IMG/VR virus record: IMGVR_UViG_3300042339_000574
Span: 1-34,365 of that record
Reading direction: 5' to 3' (one strand)
DNA length: 34,365 nucleotides
From: a virus
A model generated the notes under the pieces. That model did no database searches and was not told the origin of the DNA. It saw only the letters and a list, made by a program, of their open reading frames with translations. Of this stretch, positions 9,160 through 17,318 are shown in pieces. How positions within the stretch are numbered: the first letter of the stretch is position 1; every line of letters starts with the position of its first letter. A program made the position numbers and the translations under genes.

Positions 9160-9453
9160 TTATTTTTTTCTAGCATTGTTGCCTTTACCATTTCTAGCGC
9201 GGTTTGTAGATGCTTTCTCACTTACCAACTTTCCTTTTTTAGTATGTGATTTATCTTTGCCGTCTTTGTTACCATAAGTTCCAGCTTTTCTATTAGCAGC
9301 ATTTAATTCTTCTCTGTATTTGATACGCGAAGGACTTGAATGATACTCTTTGTTGTATTCATTCTTTTTCTTACGCGCTTCAGGATTAGAAGCAAAATAC
9401 TTTGCAGACTTACTGGTTCCAGTAGACTTACCTGCTAATGAATTTCTAGCCAT
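9160..9453 (-). CDS. Small, very basic phage protein
   Basis: A 97-residue protein dominated by Lys, Arg, Asn, Ser and Gly. It has an ARKKKNEYNKEYHSSP-like N-terminal half and a C-terminal half with GTYGNKDGKDKSHTKKGKL followed by NRARNGKG. The latter resembles a small basic family seen in environmental tailed phages whose conserved DGKxxxH and NRS/NRA pieces look like a remnant HNH-type or nucleic-acid-binding unit. The composition points to nucleic-acid binding, perhaps as a virion internal protein. Its start overlaps the upstream stop by one base. Confidence 0.65.
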   Translation of the reverse strand: MARNSLAGKSTGTSKSAKYFASNPEARKKKNEYNKEYHSSPSRIKYREELNAANRKAGTYGNKDGKDKSHTKKGKLVSEKASTNRARNGKGNNARKK

Positions 9454-9734
9454 TATTCTCTTTCTTTCATTTTTTTGTAACCAAGGCCACCAAGTGTTCC
9501 GGCAATAGCTGCACCAATAACACCTAACACACCTCCTTTACTTTCTTGAGACGAACCTTTTGATTTTGATTTAGATTTTTTCCGACAACCTCTTCCACCA
9601 TCTGATGTAGTTTCGCAAATTTCTCCACCGTCATCTCTACGAAGTAAACTTCCTTTTGCTCTATTTGATGGTGCATAATTTAAAGCATCTACATTTTTTG
9701 TATATGCTAGTCCTTTAAATTGATTTTTATTCAT
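9453..9734 (-). CDS. Small protein with C-terminal Gly/Ala membrane helix
   Basis: 93 residues. A basic Ser/Lys linker (KKSKSKSKGSS) precedes one hydrophobic Gly/Ala-rich segment (GGVLGVIGAAIAGTLGGLG) near 67-86, then a basic tail. The glycine-rich helix could self-associate in a membrane. It sits directly after the amidase gene (4-nt overlap) in the lysis cassette, so an accessory lysis or cell-surface role is plausible but not shown by sequence. Confidence 0.6.
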   Translation of the reverse strand: MNKNQFKGLAYTKNVDALNYAPSNRAKGSLLRRDDGGEICETTSDGGRGCRKKSKSKSKGSSQESKGGVLGVIGAAIAGTLGGLGYKKMKERE

Positions 9735-10414
9735 GCTTTCAAAGATTTTAACATTGCAATTAACTTTGGTTGTGGAGAAACATCAGATTTATCTTTACGG
9801 TATGAGTTATGAGTGAAAACCCCATTCTCTCCTTTTAAAGCCCTAACGGTTATATCCCAGATGTCTTCATTGTAAGTCAAGTCAATTCCATGTACTTGAT
9901 TCCAATAAACCAACAACTGACGCACAGATTCTATTTGAGCATCTGTATATAAGTGATAATATGAATGTCCTTTGTAAGCTTTTTCTAATGCGCATACTTG
10001 GTTGACTGGAACTTCTCTATCAACATAATTATAAAACTTGCCAGCTTTAAATGTAAGAGGTCCCCAATTGCATATCTCAATACCTATAGCTATAGGATCA
10101 ATAGACTTGTACGGAACACCTTTGGCTCTAAAAATATCTTGTTTAAGACCTAAGTGATAACCCCATTTTTTAGAACCAAATGCTTGACAAATCTCTCCAT
10201 CAAAAGTATCTTTAGACGCACCGTTTCCTGAGATTACAACACATGTTGCAATTCTTCCTCTGTCATCTTTATCCCACATTTTAATGGTTGCAGGTGCAGA
10301 AGAATTTCCAGCAGTATGGTGCAGAACAATTTGAACTTTTTTAATTTCTTCATTAAAGTATTGACCTGATGATAAAGGAACTTGTTTGATTTTTTTTAAG
10401 TCTAATTCTCCCAT
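9731..10414 (-). CDS. N-acetylmuramoyl-L-alanine amidase (endolysin)
   Basis: A 227-residue peptidoglycan amidase of the Amidase_2/PGRP type. The zinc-site HHT lies at 32-34 (VLHHTAG), with WGYHLG near 84-89 and IGIEICNWG near 110-118. The last ligands are in GVFTHNSYRKDKSDVSP near 198-214, where His202 and the Asp of KSD fit the canonical zinc ligand pattern. It has no signal peptide, so it needs the holin to reach the wall. I chose the ATG at 10414 because it leaves a 4-nt gap after the upstream gene; a start at 10441 would overlap that gene by 23 nt. It is part of the holin-membrane protein-amidase cluster. Confidence 0.92.
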   Translation of the reverse strand: MGELDLKKIKQVPLSSGQYFNEEIKKVQIVLHHTAGNSSAPATIKMWDKDDRGRIATCVVISGNGASKDTFDGEICQAFGSKKWGYHLGLKQDIFRAKGVPYKSIDPIAIGIEICNWGPLTFKAGKFYNYVDREVPVNQVCALEKAYKGHSYYHLYTDAQIESVRQLLVYWNQVHGIDLTYNEDIWDITVRALKGENGVFTHNSYRKDKSDVSPQPKLIAMLKSLKA

Positions 10415-10418
10415 GATT

Positions 10419-10712
10419 CTATTTATTGAATTTTTTAACAAAGATTTTTGAAATGAAGTTACCTATCTTTTTTAAGAATCCATTTGCAGCTTCAACTTCA
10501 ACAGTAGTTCCGTTTTCATCTTTTCTAACATGAATGTCAAGTTTTTTAGAATCCAAATCAAAGTCTGAACCATCTGTTCCTTTTTCAAACTTTACATCAA
10601 TCTTTTCAGTATTGACTTCAGCTTTAAATTTACCTTCTTTTTTTTCTACATGAACATCTACCTTTTTGGTATCAACATTCACTTTAAAATCTTCAATTTT
10701 TTTCTTTGCCAT
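10419..10712 (-). CDS. Small protein with three 20-residue repeats
   Basis: 97 residues. A unit recurs with an exact 20-residue period: VDTKKVDVHVEK (13-24), VNTEKIDVKFEK (33-44) and LDSKKLDIHVRK (53-64). Each unit alternates hydrophobic and charged residues, as in an edge-on beta solenoid or beta ladder. The C-terminus (GFLKKIGNFISKIFVKKF) is a strongly basic amphipathic helix that could bind membranes. It lies between a small membrane protein and the amidase. A spanin-like or lysis-accessory role is possible but inferred only from location. Confidence 0.65.
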   Translation of the reverse strand: MAKKKIEDFKVNVDTKKVDVHVEKKEGKFKAEVNTEKIDVKFEKGTDGSDFDLDSKKLDIHVRKDENGTTVEVEAANGFLKKIGNFISKIFVKKFNK

Positions 10713-10714
10713 GG

Positions 10715-10939
10715 TTATTTTATTTCAGGATTTTCAACTGTAAGTTGTGATAATGTTGCAGTTGCACTACCAAGTGCAATCAGATACCCAGCTCCAGTTA
10801 ACACTGCTGCTGGTAGTGCCACAGGCGAAGCTAAAAGAATAGCTCCTACTGCTCCAAACACTATACCAATTCTTTGCATTTTTTTCCAAAACTTTGGTGT
10901 TTTTGCTTTCCATCTTTCTTTAATTGTTTTCTCTTCCAT
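10715..10939 (-). CDS. Small two-helix membrane protein in the lysis cassette
   Basis: 74 residues. A basic N-terminus (KERWKAKTPKFWKKMQR) is followed by two close hydrophobic stretches, IGIVFGAVGAILLASPVALP and AVLTGAGYLIALGSATATL, forming a hairpin. It overlaps the holin gene by 20 nt. Size and topology fit a class II holin, an antiholin or a pinholin-type partner. The neighbouring 171-residue protein is the better holin candidate, so this may modulate it. Confidence 0.65.
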   Translation of the reverse strand: MEEKTIKERWKAKTPKFWKKMQRIGIVFGAVGAILLASPVALPAAVLTGAGYLIALGSATATLSQLTVENPEIK

Positions 10940-11435
10940 TTTCTTTATCTTTATCTTTATTAATTAGCTTTTGTAAACCAAATTTTGATTTTAATGCTCT
11001 TACTAATGTTCTAGGAAGGATTCCTATTTCTCCTAAATTTTCAAGTAAAGATATAAAATATACTGAATAAAAACCGCCTATAACTAATCCTGGAAGCAAA
11101 GTAAATAAGATATTACCTTTTGCCATTCCCCAAGATATATGAAGCAAATAAGATGTTGCAATAAAATAAAGAGGCATTCTCCAAATTTTAAAACTTACAA
11201 ATCTTTTATTTATTATGCTTTTAACTATGCCTGTTATCCAGTCTGCAATCATTAATGACCATAGAGTAAATACAGCTTTAGGATCATCCCAAATATAATT
11301 TGATACAAATGAACTTAAAGAAACACAAAAAGCAACTGTTAAATTTATAAACCAGGTTTTTGCTCCTACAAGAGAATATAAAAAATCAAGAGGATCTGTA
11401 AATCCTATAAAACCCGTTCTAGCTTCTTCTTTCAT
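10920..11435 (-). CDS. Holin, Holin_4_1 (Cph1/TcdE-like) family
   Basis: A 171-residue inner-membrane protein with about four hydrophobic segments (near 28-50, 56-72, 85-103 and 108-130). The family signature is visible as DWITGIVKSIINKRFVSFKI near 65-84, equivalent to the D-x2-GI-x-K-x8-SxK pattern. Holins of this type form the timed membrane lesions that release endolysin. It is the first gene of the lysis group and is followed by a charged C-terminal tail. The 45-bp gap upstream (11436-11480) is very AT-rich without a clear promoter box. Confidence 0.82.
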   Translation of the reverse strand: MKEEARTGFIGFTDPLDFLYSLVGAKTWFINLTVAFCVSLSSFVSNYIWDDPKAVFTLWSLMIADWITGIVKSIINKRFVSFKIWRMPLYFIATSYLLHISWGMAKGNILFTLLPGLVIGGFYSVYFISLLENLGEIGILPRTLVRALKSKFGLQKLINKDKDKENGRENN

Positions 11436-11480
11436 TTTATTAAAATAATTATATTATTACAAATCATTGTTTTCATGATT

Positions 11481-12107
11481 TTATTGGGTAATATAAACTT
11501 GTGCAGTAAAATAACAACCGGCTGGAGCAGTACCAGAAGTAGCAGTAATTAATCTAATTTGAAGTTCATCACCTTCATTTACAGCTAAGAATGTAGTCAA
11601 TGGATAATGGTCATTTCTACCAAAGTTAATATAAGCACCAGAAGCAAAATTATATCCAGTTATAATATCTACAAAAGTACCTGCTGTCACATTATGTATT
11701 CTAAAAGTACCAGTCCAACCTGTACCTCCAAAAGAAGTTTGTATAAATGTTGAAAGTTGTACTGATCTAACAAATCCACCAATTGGAGTTCTTACGCTAT
11801 GTCTAGGACTTACATTTAGCAAAAGTACAGGAGCATAATTTGCATTTCCTGGAATTACATAAGTAGAACTATTTGCAGGGTTAATAGTTCCAGTTTGAAA
11901 ATTAAGGGTTGCTGTTTTATATGTTGCTGTTTCAAATACCTTAATTATGTTACCAGATGCATCTTTGTAATAAGGCAACTTATCTGCCTTATCATAAAAG
12001 TAAGTATTGTTTGGTAAAGTTGGCAATAACCAATCAGCAGAACTATCTGTAACATAAGTATAGTTAATGGCTGCTGCCATTTTAGTTGTTATTGGTGTTG
12101 CTGCCAT
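11481..12107 (-). CDS. Virion appendage protein, possible receptor-binding domain
   Basis: A 208-residue, Thr/Ser/Gly-rich, predicted all-beta protein. The N-terminal ~60 residues include PNNTYFYDKADKLPYYKDAS, a tag-like strand pattern common in fibre-associated proteins. The C-terminal ~130 residues read as a jelly-roll or carbohydrate-binding-like beta sandwich. It lies between the fibre genes and the lysis genes, the usual place for host-range proteins. No enzyme residues are recognised. Confidence 0.6.
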   Translation of the reverse strand: MAATPITTKMAAAINYTYVTDSSADWLLPTLPNNTYFYDKADKLPYYKDASGNIIKVFETATYKTATLNFQTGTINPANSSTYVIPGNANYAPVLLLNVSPRHSVRTPIGGFVRSVQLSTFIQTSFGGTGWTGTFRIHNVTAGTFVDIITGYNFASGAYINFGRNDHYPLTTFLAVNEGDELQIRLITATSGTAPAGCYFTAQVYITQ

Positions 12108-12412
12108 GATGTAAATGTATTATAAAAGTTATCAAATATTAATTTTTCTGAATCAGATAAATCATCATATAAAACTTCTTCTATTTCTTTTATAATCAAA
12201 TCTTCTTGCAATATTAAAGCATATCTTTTAACATAATAATCTGTTATAAAAGTTTGATTATATTCTATATGTTGTTTATTATTTACCATATCAGTAAAAT
12301 CTTGATATGCGCTTAAGTCCTTGCCTTCAAGATCACTGATTTTGCGGATCAGAGTGGTATCATCAATAACAGATATTATATCACTCAATAGTATATCAAT
12401 TTTTGTCATCAT
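12089..12412 (-). CDS. Hypothetical acidic helical protein in fibre operon
   Basis: A 107-residue, acidic, Ile/Asp-rich, mainly helical protein that overlaps its downstream neighbour by 19 nt and the upstream fibre gene by 4 nt. Its location inside a fibre operon suggests a fibre chaperone or assembly factor. No family is recognised. Confidence 0.6.
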   Translation of the reverse strand: MMTKIDILLSDIISVIDDTTLIRKISDLEGKDLSAYQDFTDMVNNKQHIEYNQTFITDYYVKRYALILQEDLIIKEIEEVLYDDLSDSEKLIFDNFYNTFTSWQQHQ

Positions 12413-15183
12413 AATAAAATATTTCCTTGGTTATCAATTGTATTTACTACAAGCTGTAGTACATTGGTATTTATAGGAGTAGTTGCTCCTTTAAATTTAT
12501 TATTAATAAGTCTTGCATTACCTGGTGAAGCTGATGCAGTTATACAATTTGCTGCACTACTTTGTGGCAGTATAATGGTACAATTTATAACGTCTTGAGG
12601 AGGATGAGTTACTACAGATCCATATAGTCTAACTCCAGGACCAGTTCCATTTTGAACTATAGTGCAGTCTACAATTTCAAAATCACCACCTGTACCATTA
12701 ATTACAGCGGGAACTGCAGAATTACAAACAAAGTAATTTCTACGAAATTTAGCTGTACCATCACTATAGTTAAACCAAAGGTCAAGTACAGTATTAGCTC
12801 CTGTTGTTCCAGTACAATTTGTAGTAATAACTCTTCTGTAACAAATTCCTGATGTTGAACTTGCATTACATCTGTTTGCAAATCCTTGAGCTATAACAAA
12901 TCCAGATTCCATACAGATTCCTGTATTTGTAGTAATAGTTGTATCAGTAGCACTACCCTCTCTAACTCCTATTCCTGATGTTGTACATCTAATTATACAA
13001 GAAATAGCTGTAGAAACGTCTACTGCATTTCCTGAAGCAGTTGTTATTCTAGAATTACTTATTGTACCTCCAGAATAACCAATTGAACCTCCAGTGCAAG
13101 TAATTGTACAAAAGTTTGCAGAAGAACAGGCTATAGCTGTTCCTAATGCATTTGAAGTACAAGTTAATCCATTTACTGTTACTACATGAAAGGCTCCTGC
13201 CGTTGATTGTATTATTGGAGTATTTCCAGAAGTAGCTGTATAAGTAACTGTTGAATTAATAAAGTTTAATGTAGTACTAGCACTTCCAGATGGATTTGTA
13301 AATGAACCAAATACAGGAGCTGCAGTAGATGCAGTATTAGTTCTTACAATATTAAGATTCAGTATATTAATTGTTGTTACAATAACTCCACCGGTAAGAA
13401 TATATGAAAACATTGTTCCAGAGTTATTAGTATAGGTATAGGTATGACCGTTACCATTAATATCAACTCCTTGTTTTAAGGGAATTGCAACAGCTCCTGC
13501 TTCTGTAACATCAGCAAACATCTCAATAGTTTGACCTAATAATGCAGCAGTCATTGCTGAAGATAATGTTGCATAAAATGTATATGCACCATTTGAATTG
13601 GCAATACCAAATCTACCATTTTGAGGAGTATAAGTAGCATAATCAATACTGTTAGTTGATGGTACTGGTATACCTACTGTAACACCAATGTTTTTATTTA
13701 AAAGAGTTGGGTTCCATGTTGGTGTAAAATATGTTCCTGCAAAAGCAGATGTATTATGAGAACAAAATACAATTCTTAATGCTTTATTAAATCCAGCAGC
13801 CAGTTCATCTATTCTTTTTAATACCCATGCTGATGTTGCACTTCCTGGATTAATTACTTGATACGTGCCATTATGACGAGGTTCAGCTTGATTTTTTACA
13901 AGTAATGTTGTAAATTGTGTTAATGATGTTGTACTAGCACCAGCTGTCATTCCTGATACAATTAAAGTACCTGCAGCAGTTGCTTTTAATGTAGCACCTA
14001 CTCCTGGTTTAGTTAAATCTGTACCTAATGTATATACGCAAATAGGAAGTGCTACAGACGTAGCATTATCTACAAATGTTATTTGTAACGGTGCTGTAGT
14101 AAGTGTGGTAAGAGCAAAAGTGATGTCAGCAAATCCAACTATAGGTGGAGTAGTGTTACCCCATGCAGTATTTGTTTGAGTAAAGTATTTACTACCGTTT
14201 ACTAATCCCTGAAATGCATTTACTTGTAATGGATACAATTCTTCTGGAGCATCAATATCTACACTTCTAGTTAAGATATATGGTGTAGAAACACTTCCTG
14301 TATCTGCAATTTCATAAACTCCATTATGAAATTGATTTACTTGATTCTTAACAAGTATCAAATCACCAACTTCTGGAATATAACTAGTATCAATTCTACC
14401 TAAAGATGTATTATCGGAAACCACACCATTTAAAGTTGCTGTTAATTTTGCTCCAATGCCGTCATTTGCAACACCATTAAAATAAGTTGGAGTACCTGTT
14501 AGTACTCCTTCAGTTGCTGCAATAACAAATACAAGTGGTGAATCATTTTGATTTACAATAGGTTTTGCTTTCCATAACTGAGTGGCTGCTTCATACGTCA
14601 AAACATCTCCATCTAATGGAATATTACCAGTACCTTTTAACTGAACATCATGAAGTTCATCTAACTCAAAACCGTTTTGAACTTTAACAAATATTTCACC
14701 TACCGTAGCTGATTTTTTAGTAACTATCCCTATAAAAACAAGGTGATTTGGTGCATAAGGCTTTGCTGTTAATCCATATATCAAAGTTCCATTAGGACCT
14801 AACCAAACTGGATCACCTGCAACACCTGCTGCAGAAGTATCTATTCCAGATAATAAACCATCAGAAATTACTTGTCCTTGAAAGTTATTTGCTCCAGTTA
14901 CTACTACAAGACCTAATGTCTTAGATGAGGTTGCTTCAGTGGTATAATCTGCTTTACTAACAAGTATGTTAGTACCATTTGCTCCACTAACATAAACTGC
15001 TTGACCTTTTACAAGTCCTCCGGTTTGATTATACTTCACATCAAATACTAATCTATCTGCTTCACCAGTTACTATAGGTAAATCTGCAATAGTTGCAAAT
15101 ACATTTGTAACAGATGCATTATTAGATAAGACTGCTGCTTGATATTCATCATTAGGCAGATCTCTTTTTATAAAAGTTCCCAT
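12409..15183 (-). CDS. Large tail fibre/spike with right-handed beta-helix
   Basis: A 924-residue, Thr/Ser/Asn/Gly-rich protein. Residues ~30-180 form a beta-rich tip module of the type seen in many phage fibres (phrases such as GLVKGQAVYVSGANG and GDPVWLGPNGTLIYG). A linker with HDVQLKGTGNIPLDGDVL follows, then two similar regions ending in HNGVYEIAD and HNGTYQVIN, an internal duplication. From ~560 onwards there are short repeating strands and N/T/C ladders (INILNLNIVRTNT, GGDFEIVDCTIVQNG) typical of pectin-lyase-like right-handed beta-helices. It probably recognises or degrades host surface glycan. I see no confident catalytic residues, so depolymerase activity is open. Confidence 0.75.
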   Translation of the reverse strand: MGTFIKRDLPNDEYQAAVLSNNASVTNVFATIADLPIVTGEADRLVFDVKYNQTGGLVKGQAVYVSGANGTNILVSKADYTTEATSSKTLGLVVVTGANNFQGQVISDGLLSGIDTSAAGVAGDPVWLGPNGTLIYGLTAKPYAPNHLVFIGIVTKKSATVGEIFVKVQNGFELDELHDVQLKGTGNIPLDGDVLTYEAATQLWKAKPIVNQNDSPLVFVIAATEGVLTGTPTYFNGVANDGIGAKLTATLNGVVSDNTSLGRIDTSYIPEVGDLILVKNQVNQFHNGVYEIADTGSVSTPYILTRSVDIDAPEELYPLQVNAFQGLVNGSKYFTQTNTAWGNTTPPIVGFADITFALTTLTTAPLQITFVDNATSVALPICVYTLGTDLTKPGVGATLKATAAGTLIVSGMTAGASTTSLTQFTTLLVKNQAEPRHNGTYQVINPGSATSAWVLKRIDELAAGFNKALRIVFCSHNTSAFAGTYFTPTWNPTLLNKNIGVTVGIPVPSTNSIDYATYTPQNGRFGIANSNGAYTFYATLSSAMTAALLGQTIEMFADVTEAGAVAIPLKQGVDINGNGHTYTYTNNSGTMFSYILTGGVIVTTINILNLNIVRTNTASTAAPVFGSFTNPSGSASTTLNFINSTVTYTATSGNTPIIQSTAGAFHVVTVNGLTCTSNALGTAIACSSANFCTITCTGGSIGYSGGTISNSRITTASGNAVDVSTAISCIIRCTTSGIGVREGSATDTTITTNTGICMESGFVIAQGFANRCNASSTSGICYRRVITTNCTGTTGANTVLDLWFNYSDGTAKFRRNYFVCNSAVPAVINGTGGDFEIVDCTIVQNGTGPGVRLYGSVVTHPPQDVINCTIILPQSSAANCITASASPGNARLINNKFKGATTPINTNVLQLVVNTIDNQGNILL

Positions 15184-15185
15184 AA

Positions 15186-16328
15186 TTAAGAGTTATAAGT
15201 TATAATAAGTGGTCCACTTCCAAGAATGTCATATCCAAATTCACTTGCTGGATAAGTATTGTTACCTCCAGCATCCATTGATATAGAAACACCTGCAGGA
15301 ATATTTTCATAACTTGTACCACCATCAAAAGTAATTAGCTCATTATCAGAACCACTATTAAAGAATGTAATTGAATATACAGGTACTGCAATAAAACCTG
15401 TTCCTGTTATATATACTTTTAGATTAGGTGTTCTCACAAAAGGAACTTGATTAACATCTAAAGCTGTTGTAGTACTTACAGTAGTACTTGTAATTGCAGT
15501 TCCTGCACCATCTAAAGTACTAGATTGTGTGAGAAGTTGTCCTGCTGGAGAAACACTGATTGCAACATTATTAGTAACACCATCTGTACCACAGATTGCA
15601 ACAGAACTAGTAGCTGCATCTGTAATTACAGTACCATCTACTGTAATAGAGTTACCTCCATCTTGAATAGCAACTTGACCTGTTGCATTTACATTTAAAG
15701 GAAAAGGAGTAGTAGATACCCCGTTTATATAACCATATACTCCTACTTGATCATCAGCTGCATCTAAGTTTACATTTATAACAGGTACAGGAGCAGTAAT
15801 GATTACAGGTATTGGACTTCCTACAGCATTGATAATTTCTACTTCGCCAGTTACACCTACTGTTCCTGAAACAACCCATGGAGATGTACCTTGATTTGCA
15901 ATTATAGTTCCGTCTACTGTCCAAGGATCTGAACTTGGATCTTGTGTTACTGGCAATGAGCTTGGAAATATTATAGAGGTGTTTGTATTTACAAAACCAT
16001 TTGAATCTACAGAAACTGGAGTAGGTGTAGTGCCATCATAACCGTAAATACCTACTTGGTCATTTGCTGCATCTAAGTTTATCTCTAAAGGCAATGCATT
16101 AATGATGTTAACATCCAGTCCTTTATCTGCACCAACAATTGTACTTGTTATTGGAATGCCAGTGCCATCGTGAACATTAACATTTAAACCAGTTATTGGA
16201 GAACATATTGTAATTCCGTCTTCAGCGCAGGTAAGAGGTTTTGCTACCTCATCTGCAATAGCTTGCAGACCTCTTAAAACATTTAGTTGCCAGTTAGTAT
16301 TTAAACCGTCTGAATTTATAATTGACAT
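15186..16328 (-). CDS. Repetitive beta-rich tail/appendage protein
   Basis: A 380-residue, Val/Thr/Ile/Gly-rich, low-Lys protein. An element recurs as INLDAANDQVGIYGYDG (83-99) and VNLDAADDQVGVYGYING (186-203), each followed by a V/T/N strand. SPWTVDG- and SPWVVSG-like pieces also repeat. The start is SIINSDGLNTNWQLNVLRGL, a helix that may dock to the tail. The C-terminus is a compact beta domain. It is probably a fibre hinge or decoration protein, judged from composition and its position next to the big fibre gene. It is transcribed after the 16401-16430 terminator, perhaps from the box at 16388-16395. Confidence 0.65.
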   Translation of the reverse strand: MSIINSDGLNTNWQLNVLRGLQAIADEVAKPLTCAEDGITICSPITGLNVNVHDGTGIPITSTIVGADKGLDVNIINALPLEINLDAANDQVGIYGYDGTTPTPVSVDSNGFVNTNTSIIFPSSLPVTQDPSSDPWTVDGTIIANQGTSPWVVSGTVGVTGEVEIINAVGSPIPVIITAPVPVINVNLDAADDQVGVYGYINGVSTTPFPLNVNATGQVAIQDGGNSITVDGTVITDAATSSVAICGTDGVTNNVAISVSPAGQLLTQSSTLDGAGTAITSTTVSTTTALDVNQVPFVRTPNLKVYITGTGFIAVPVYSITFFNSGSDNELITFDGGTSYENIPAGVSISMDAGGNNTYPASEFGYDILGSGPLIITYNS

Positions 16329-16387
16329 AACTTATGATTTTAATAAACAATATCTAATAATATACAAAAAACTTTTTGTTTATGCAA

Positions 16388-16395
16388 CAAATATA
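16388..16395 (-). promoter_or_regulatory. Candidate -7 box for the fibre operon
   Basis: The minus strand reads TATATTTG, matching TAnnTTTG, about 60 nt before the ATG at 16328 and immediately after a terminator. The rest of the 121-bp gap (16329-16449) is AT-rich with no other recognised element. Confidence 0.4.
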
Positions 16396-16400
16396 AACAA

Positions 16401-16430
16401 AAAAAAGGCCTTAACTGATTAAGACCTTTT
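16401..16430 (-). terminator. Intrinsic terminator after the GroES-like gene
   Basis: AAAAGGCCTTAA pairs with TTAAGACCTTTT with a single G-T wobble and a CTGA loop. On the minus strand it is followed by a T-rich run. It separates the small-gene cassette (16450-19262) from the fibre operon. Confidence 0.75.
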
Positions 16431-16449
16431 ATTCATTGTTTACTACTGA

Positions 16450-16731
16450 TTAATATTTAGCAATACAATCTCCTTCTTTAGCAACAAACTTTGTTTTCCC
16501 CTCAATATCTAATACATCACAGTAAGATAATTGACGAGGTGTGATCATAACTTCATCACCTGCTTTGCAAAAAGTTACATCTTCTCCAACTGCATGCACA
16601 ACTAGACGCGTGTAGTGTTTTACAAGATCAGCTTCCATAGATGCTTGCGCTTCTGGGCTAAGTTCTAATCCTTTAATTTTTGGCTCATAAGCCGGCTTGT
16701 CTAAAATGACAACTTTACCTTGATATATCAT
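16450..16731 (-). CDS. GroES-like co-chaperonin
   Basis: A 93-residue protein with the GroES beta-barrel pattern. An N-terminal strand (GKVVILDKPA) is followed by a mobile-loop-length insertion. Then come LVVHAVGEDV (like the VVAVG strand), CKAGDEVMI (like VKVGDxVLF), and a final KTKFVAKEGDCIAKY strand equivalent to the conserved GEEYLIxxESDILA end. Phage GroES-like proteins such as T4 gp31 adapt host GroEL for capsid-protein folding. The assignment rests on this strand order; the mobile-loop sequence is not obviously conserved. It is the last gene of its cassette, just before a terminator. Confidence 0.65.
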   Translation of the reverse strand: MIYQGKVVILDKPAYEPKIKGLELSPEAQASMEADLVKHYTRLVVHAVGEDVTFCKAGDEVMITPRQLSYCDVLDIEGKTKFVAKEGDCIAKY

Positions 16732-16744
16732 AACTATTTTTTAT

Positions 16745-17059
16745 TTAAAACAATTTATACTGAATATGTCTTGCGACAACTATTTCATTTTCAATTACAT
16801 CTACAATTTCTGCATTTGGAACTGTTGTTAAAGCTTCGGCAACGGCATAAGATCCATTAGGATTTCTTTGTTGTGTTGTAACTTGAACAACTACATTTCT
16901 ACCTGCTTGCATTGCTTTTGTACTTTTCATCCAACCTTCTGCGTTAGAAGATGCTTTAGAAATAAGTTTGAATGTGTCGCCATCTCCCCAAAAAACAATG
17001 TCCTTGACATTTTTCTTAGCACCGTTGGCATCAGTGTTCTGTAATGATTTTTCTTCCAT
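16745..17059 (-). CDS. Conserved phage protein, function unknown
   Basis: A 104-residue protein with a recognisable conserved core, GDGDTFKLISKASSNAEGWM followed by KSTKAMQAG and VVVQVTTQQRN. I recall this pattern from many phage and prophage proteins of unknown function. It is predicted to be beta-rich and cytoplasmic. It overlaps the upstream candidate Acb2-like gene by one base, so the two are likely co-translated. Confidence 0.7.
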   Translation of the reverse strand: MEEKSLQNTDANGAKKNVKDIVFWGDGDTFKLISKASSNAEGWMKSTKAMQAGRNVVVQVTTQQRNPNGSYAVAEALTTVPNAEIVDVIENEIVVARHIQYKLF

Positions 17060-17304
17060 TACTTTAAACCTTTAGCAATTCCTTTTACACCATACATTTG
17101 AGCTGTTTCTAATTCAGTCATAGCAATTGAAAAACAGCGTTTTGCTTCACCGTCTTCTGTTGTAAGTAACTCATTGTTACAATAATCAATAGCATCAGCC
17201 ATCATTCTTTTAAATCTTCCAATCTTATCATCTGACGAAGGATTGAAGTTAATATGACATCTTTTTTCTCCAAGTGTCATTTGTCTGTTTGGTGTGTTAT
17301 CCAT
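17059..17304 (-). CDS. Candidate Acb2/Tad1-hairpin-like small protein (cyclic nucleotide sponge)
   Basis: 81 residues. The layout GEKRCHINFNPS, then a helix DKIGRFKRMMADAIDY, then a second helix EAKRCFSIAMTELETAQMYG ending VKGIAKGL, matches small phage proteins with an RxxxxFNPS motif and an ExAAMWAVKA-like second helix. As I recall, databases group these with the Acb2/Tad1 helical-hairpin domain. Acb2 proteins form hexamers that sequester CBASS and Thoeris signalling nucleotides. The domain match is from memory, the ligand-binding residues cannot be verified here, and the anti-defence role is therefore inferred. Confidence 0.6.
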   Translation of the reverse strand: MDNTPNRQMTLGEKRCHINFNPSSDDKIGRFKRMMADAIDYCNNELLTTEDGEAKRCFSIAMTELETAQMYGVKGIAKGLK

Positions 17305-17318
17305 TTTTATTTATTTAA

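Noticed and set aside
12409-15183. Depolymerase active site in the large fibre
   Set aside because: The beta-helix is clear, but no paired acidic or tyrosine/lysine catalytic arrangement can be located with confidence from sequence alone.
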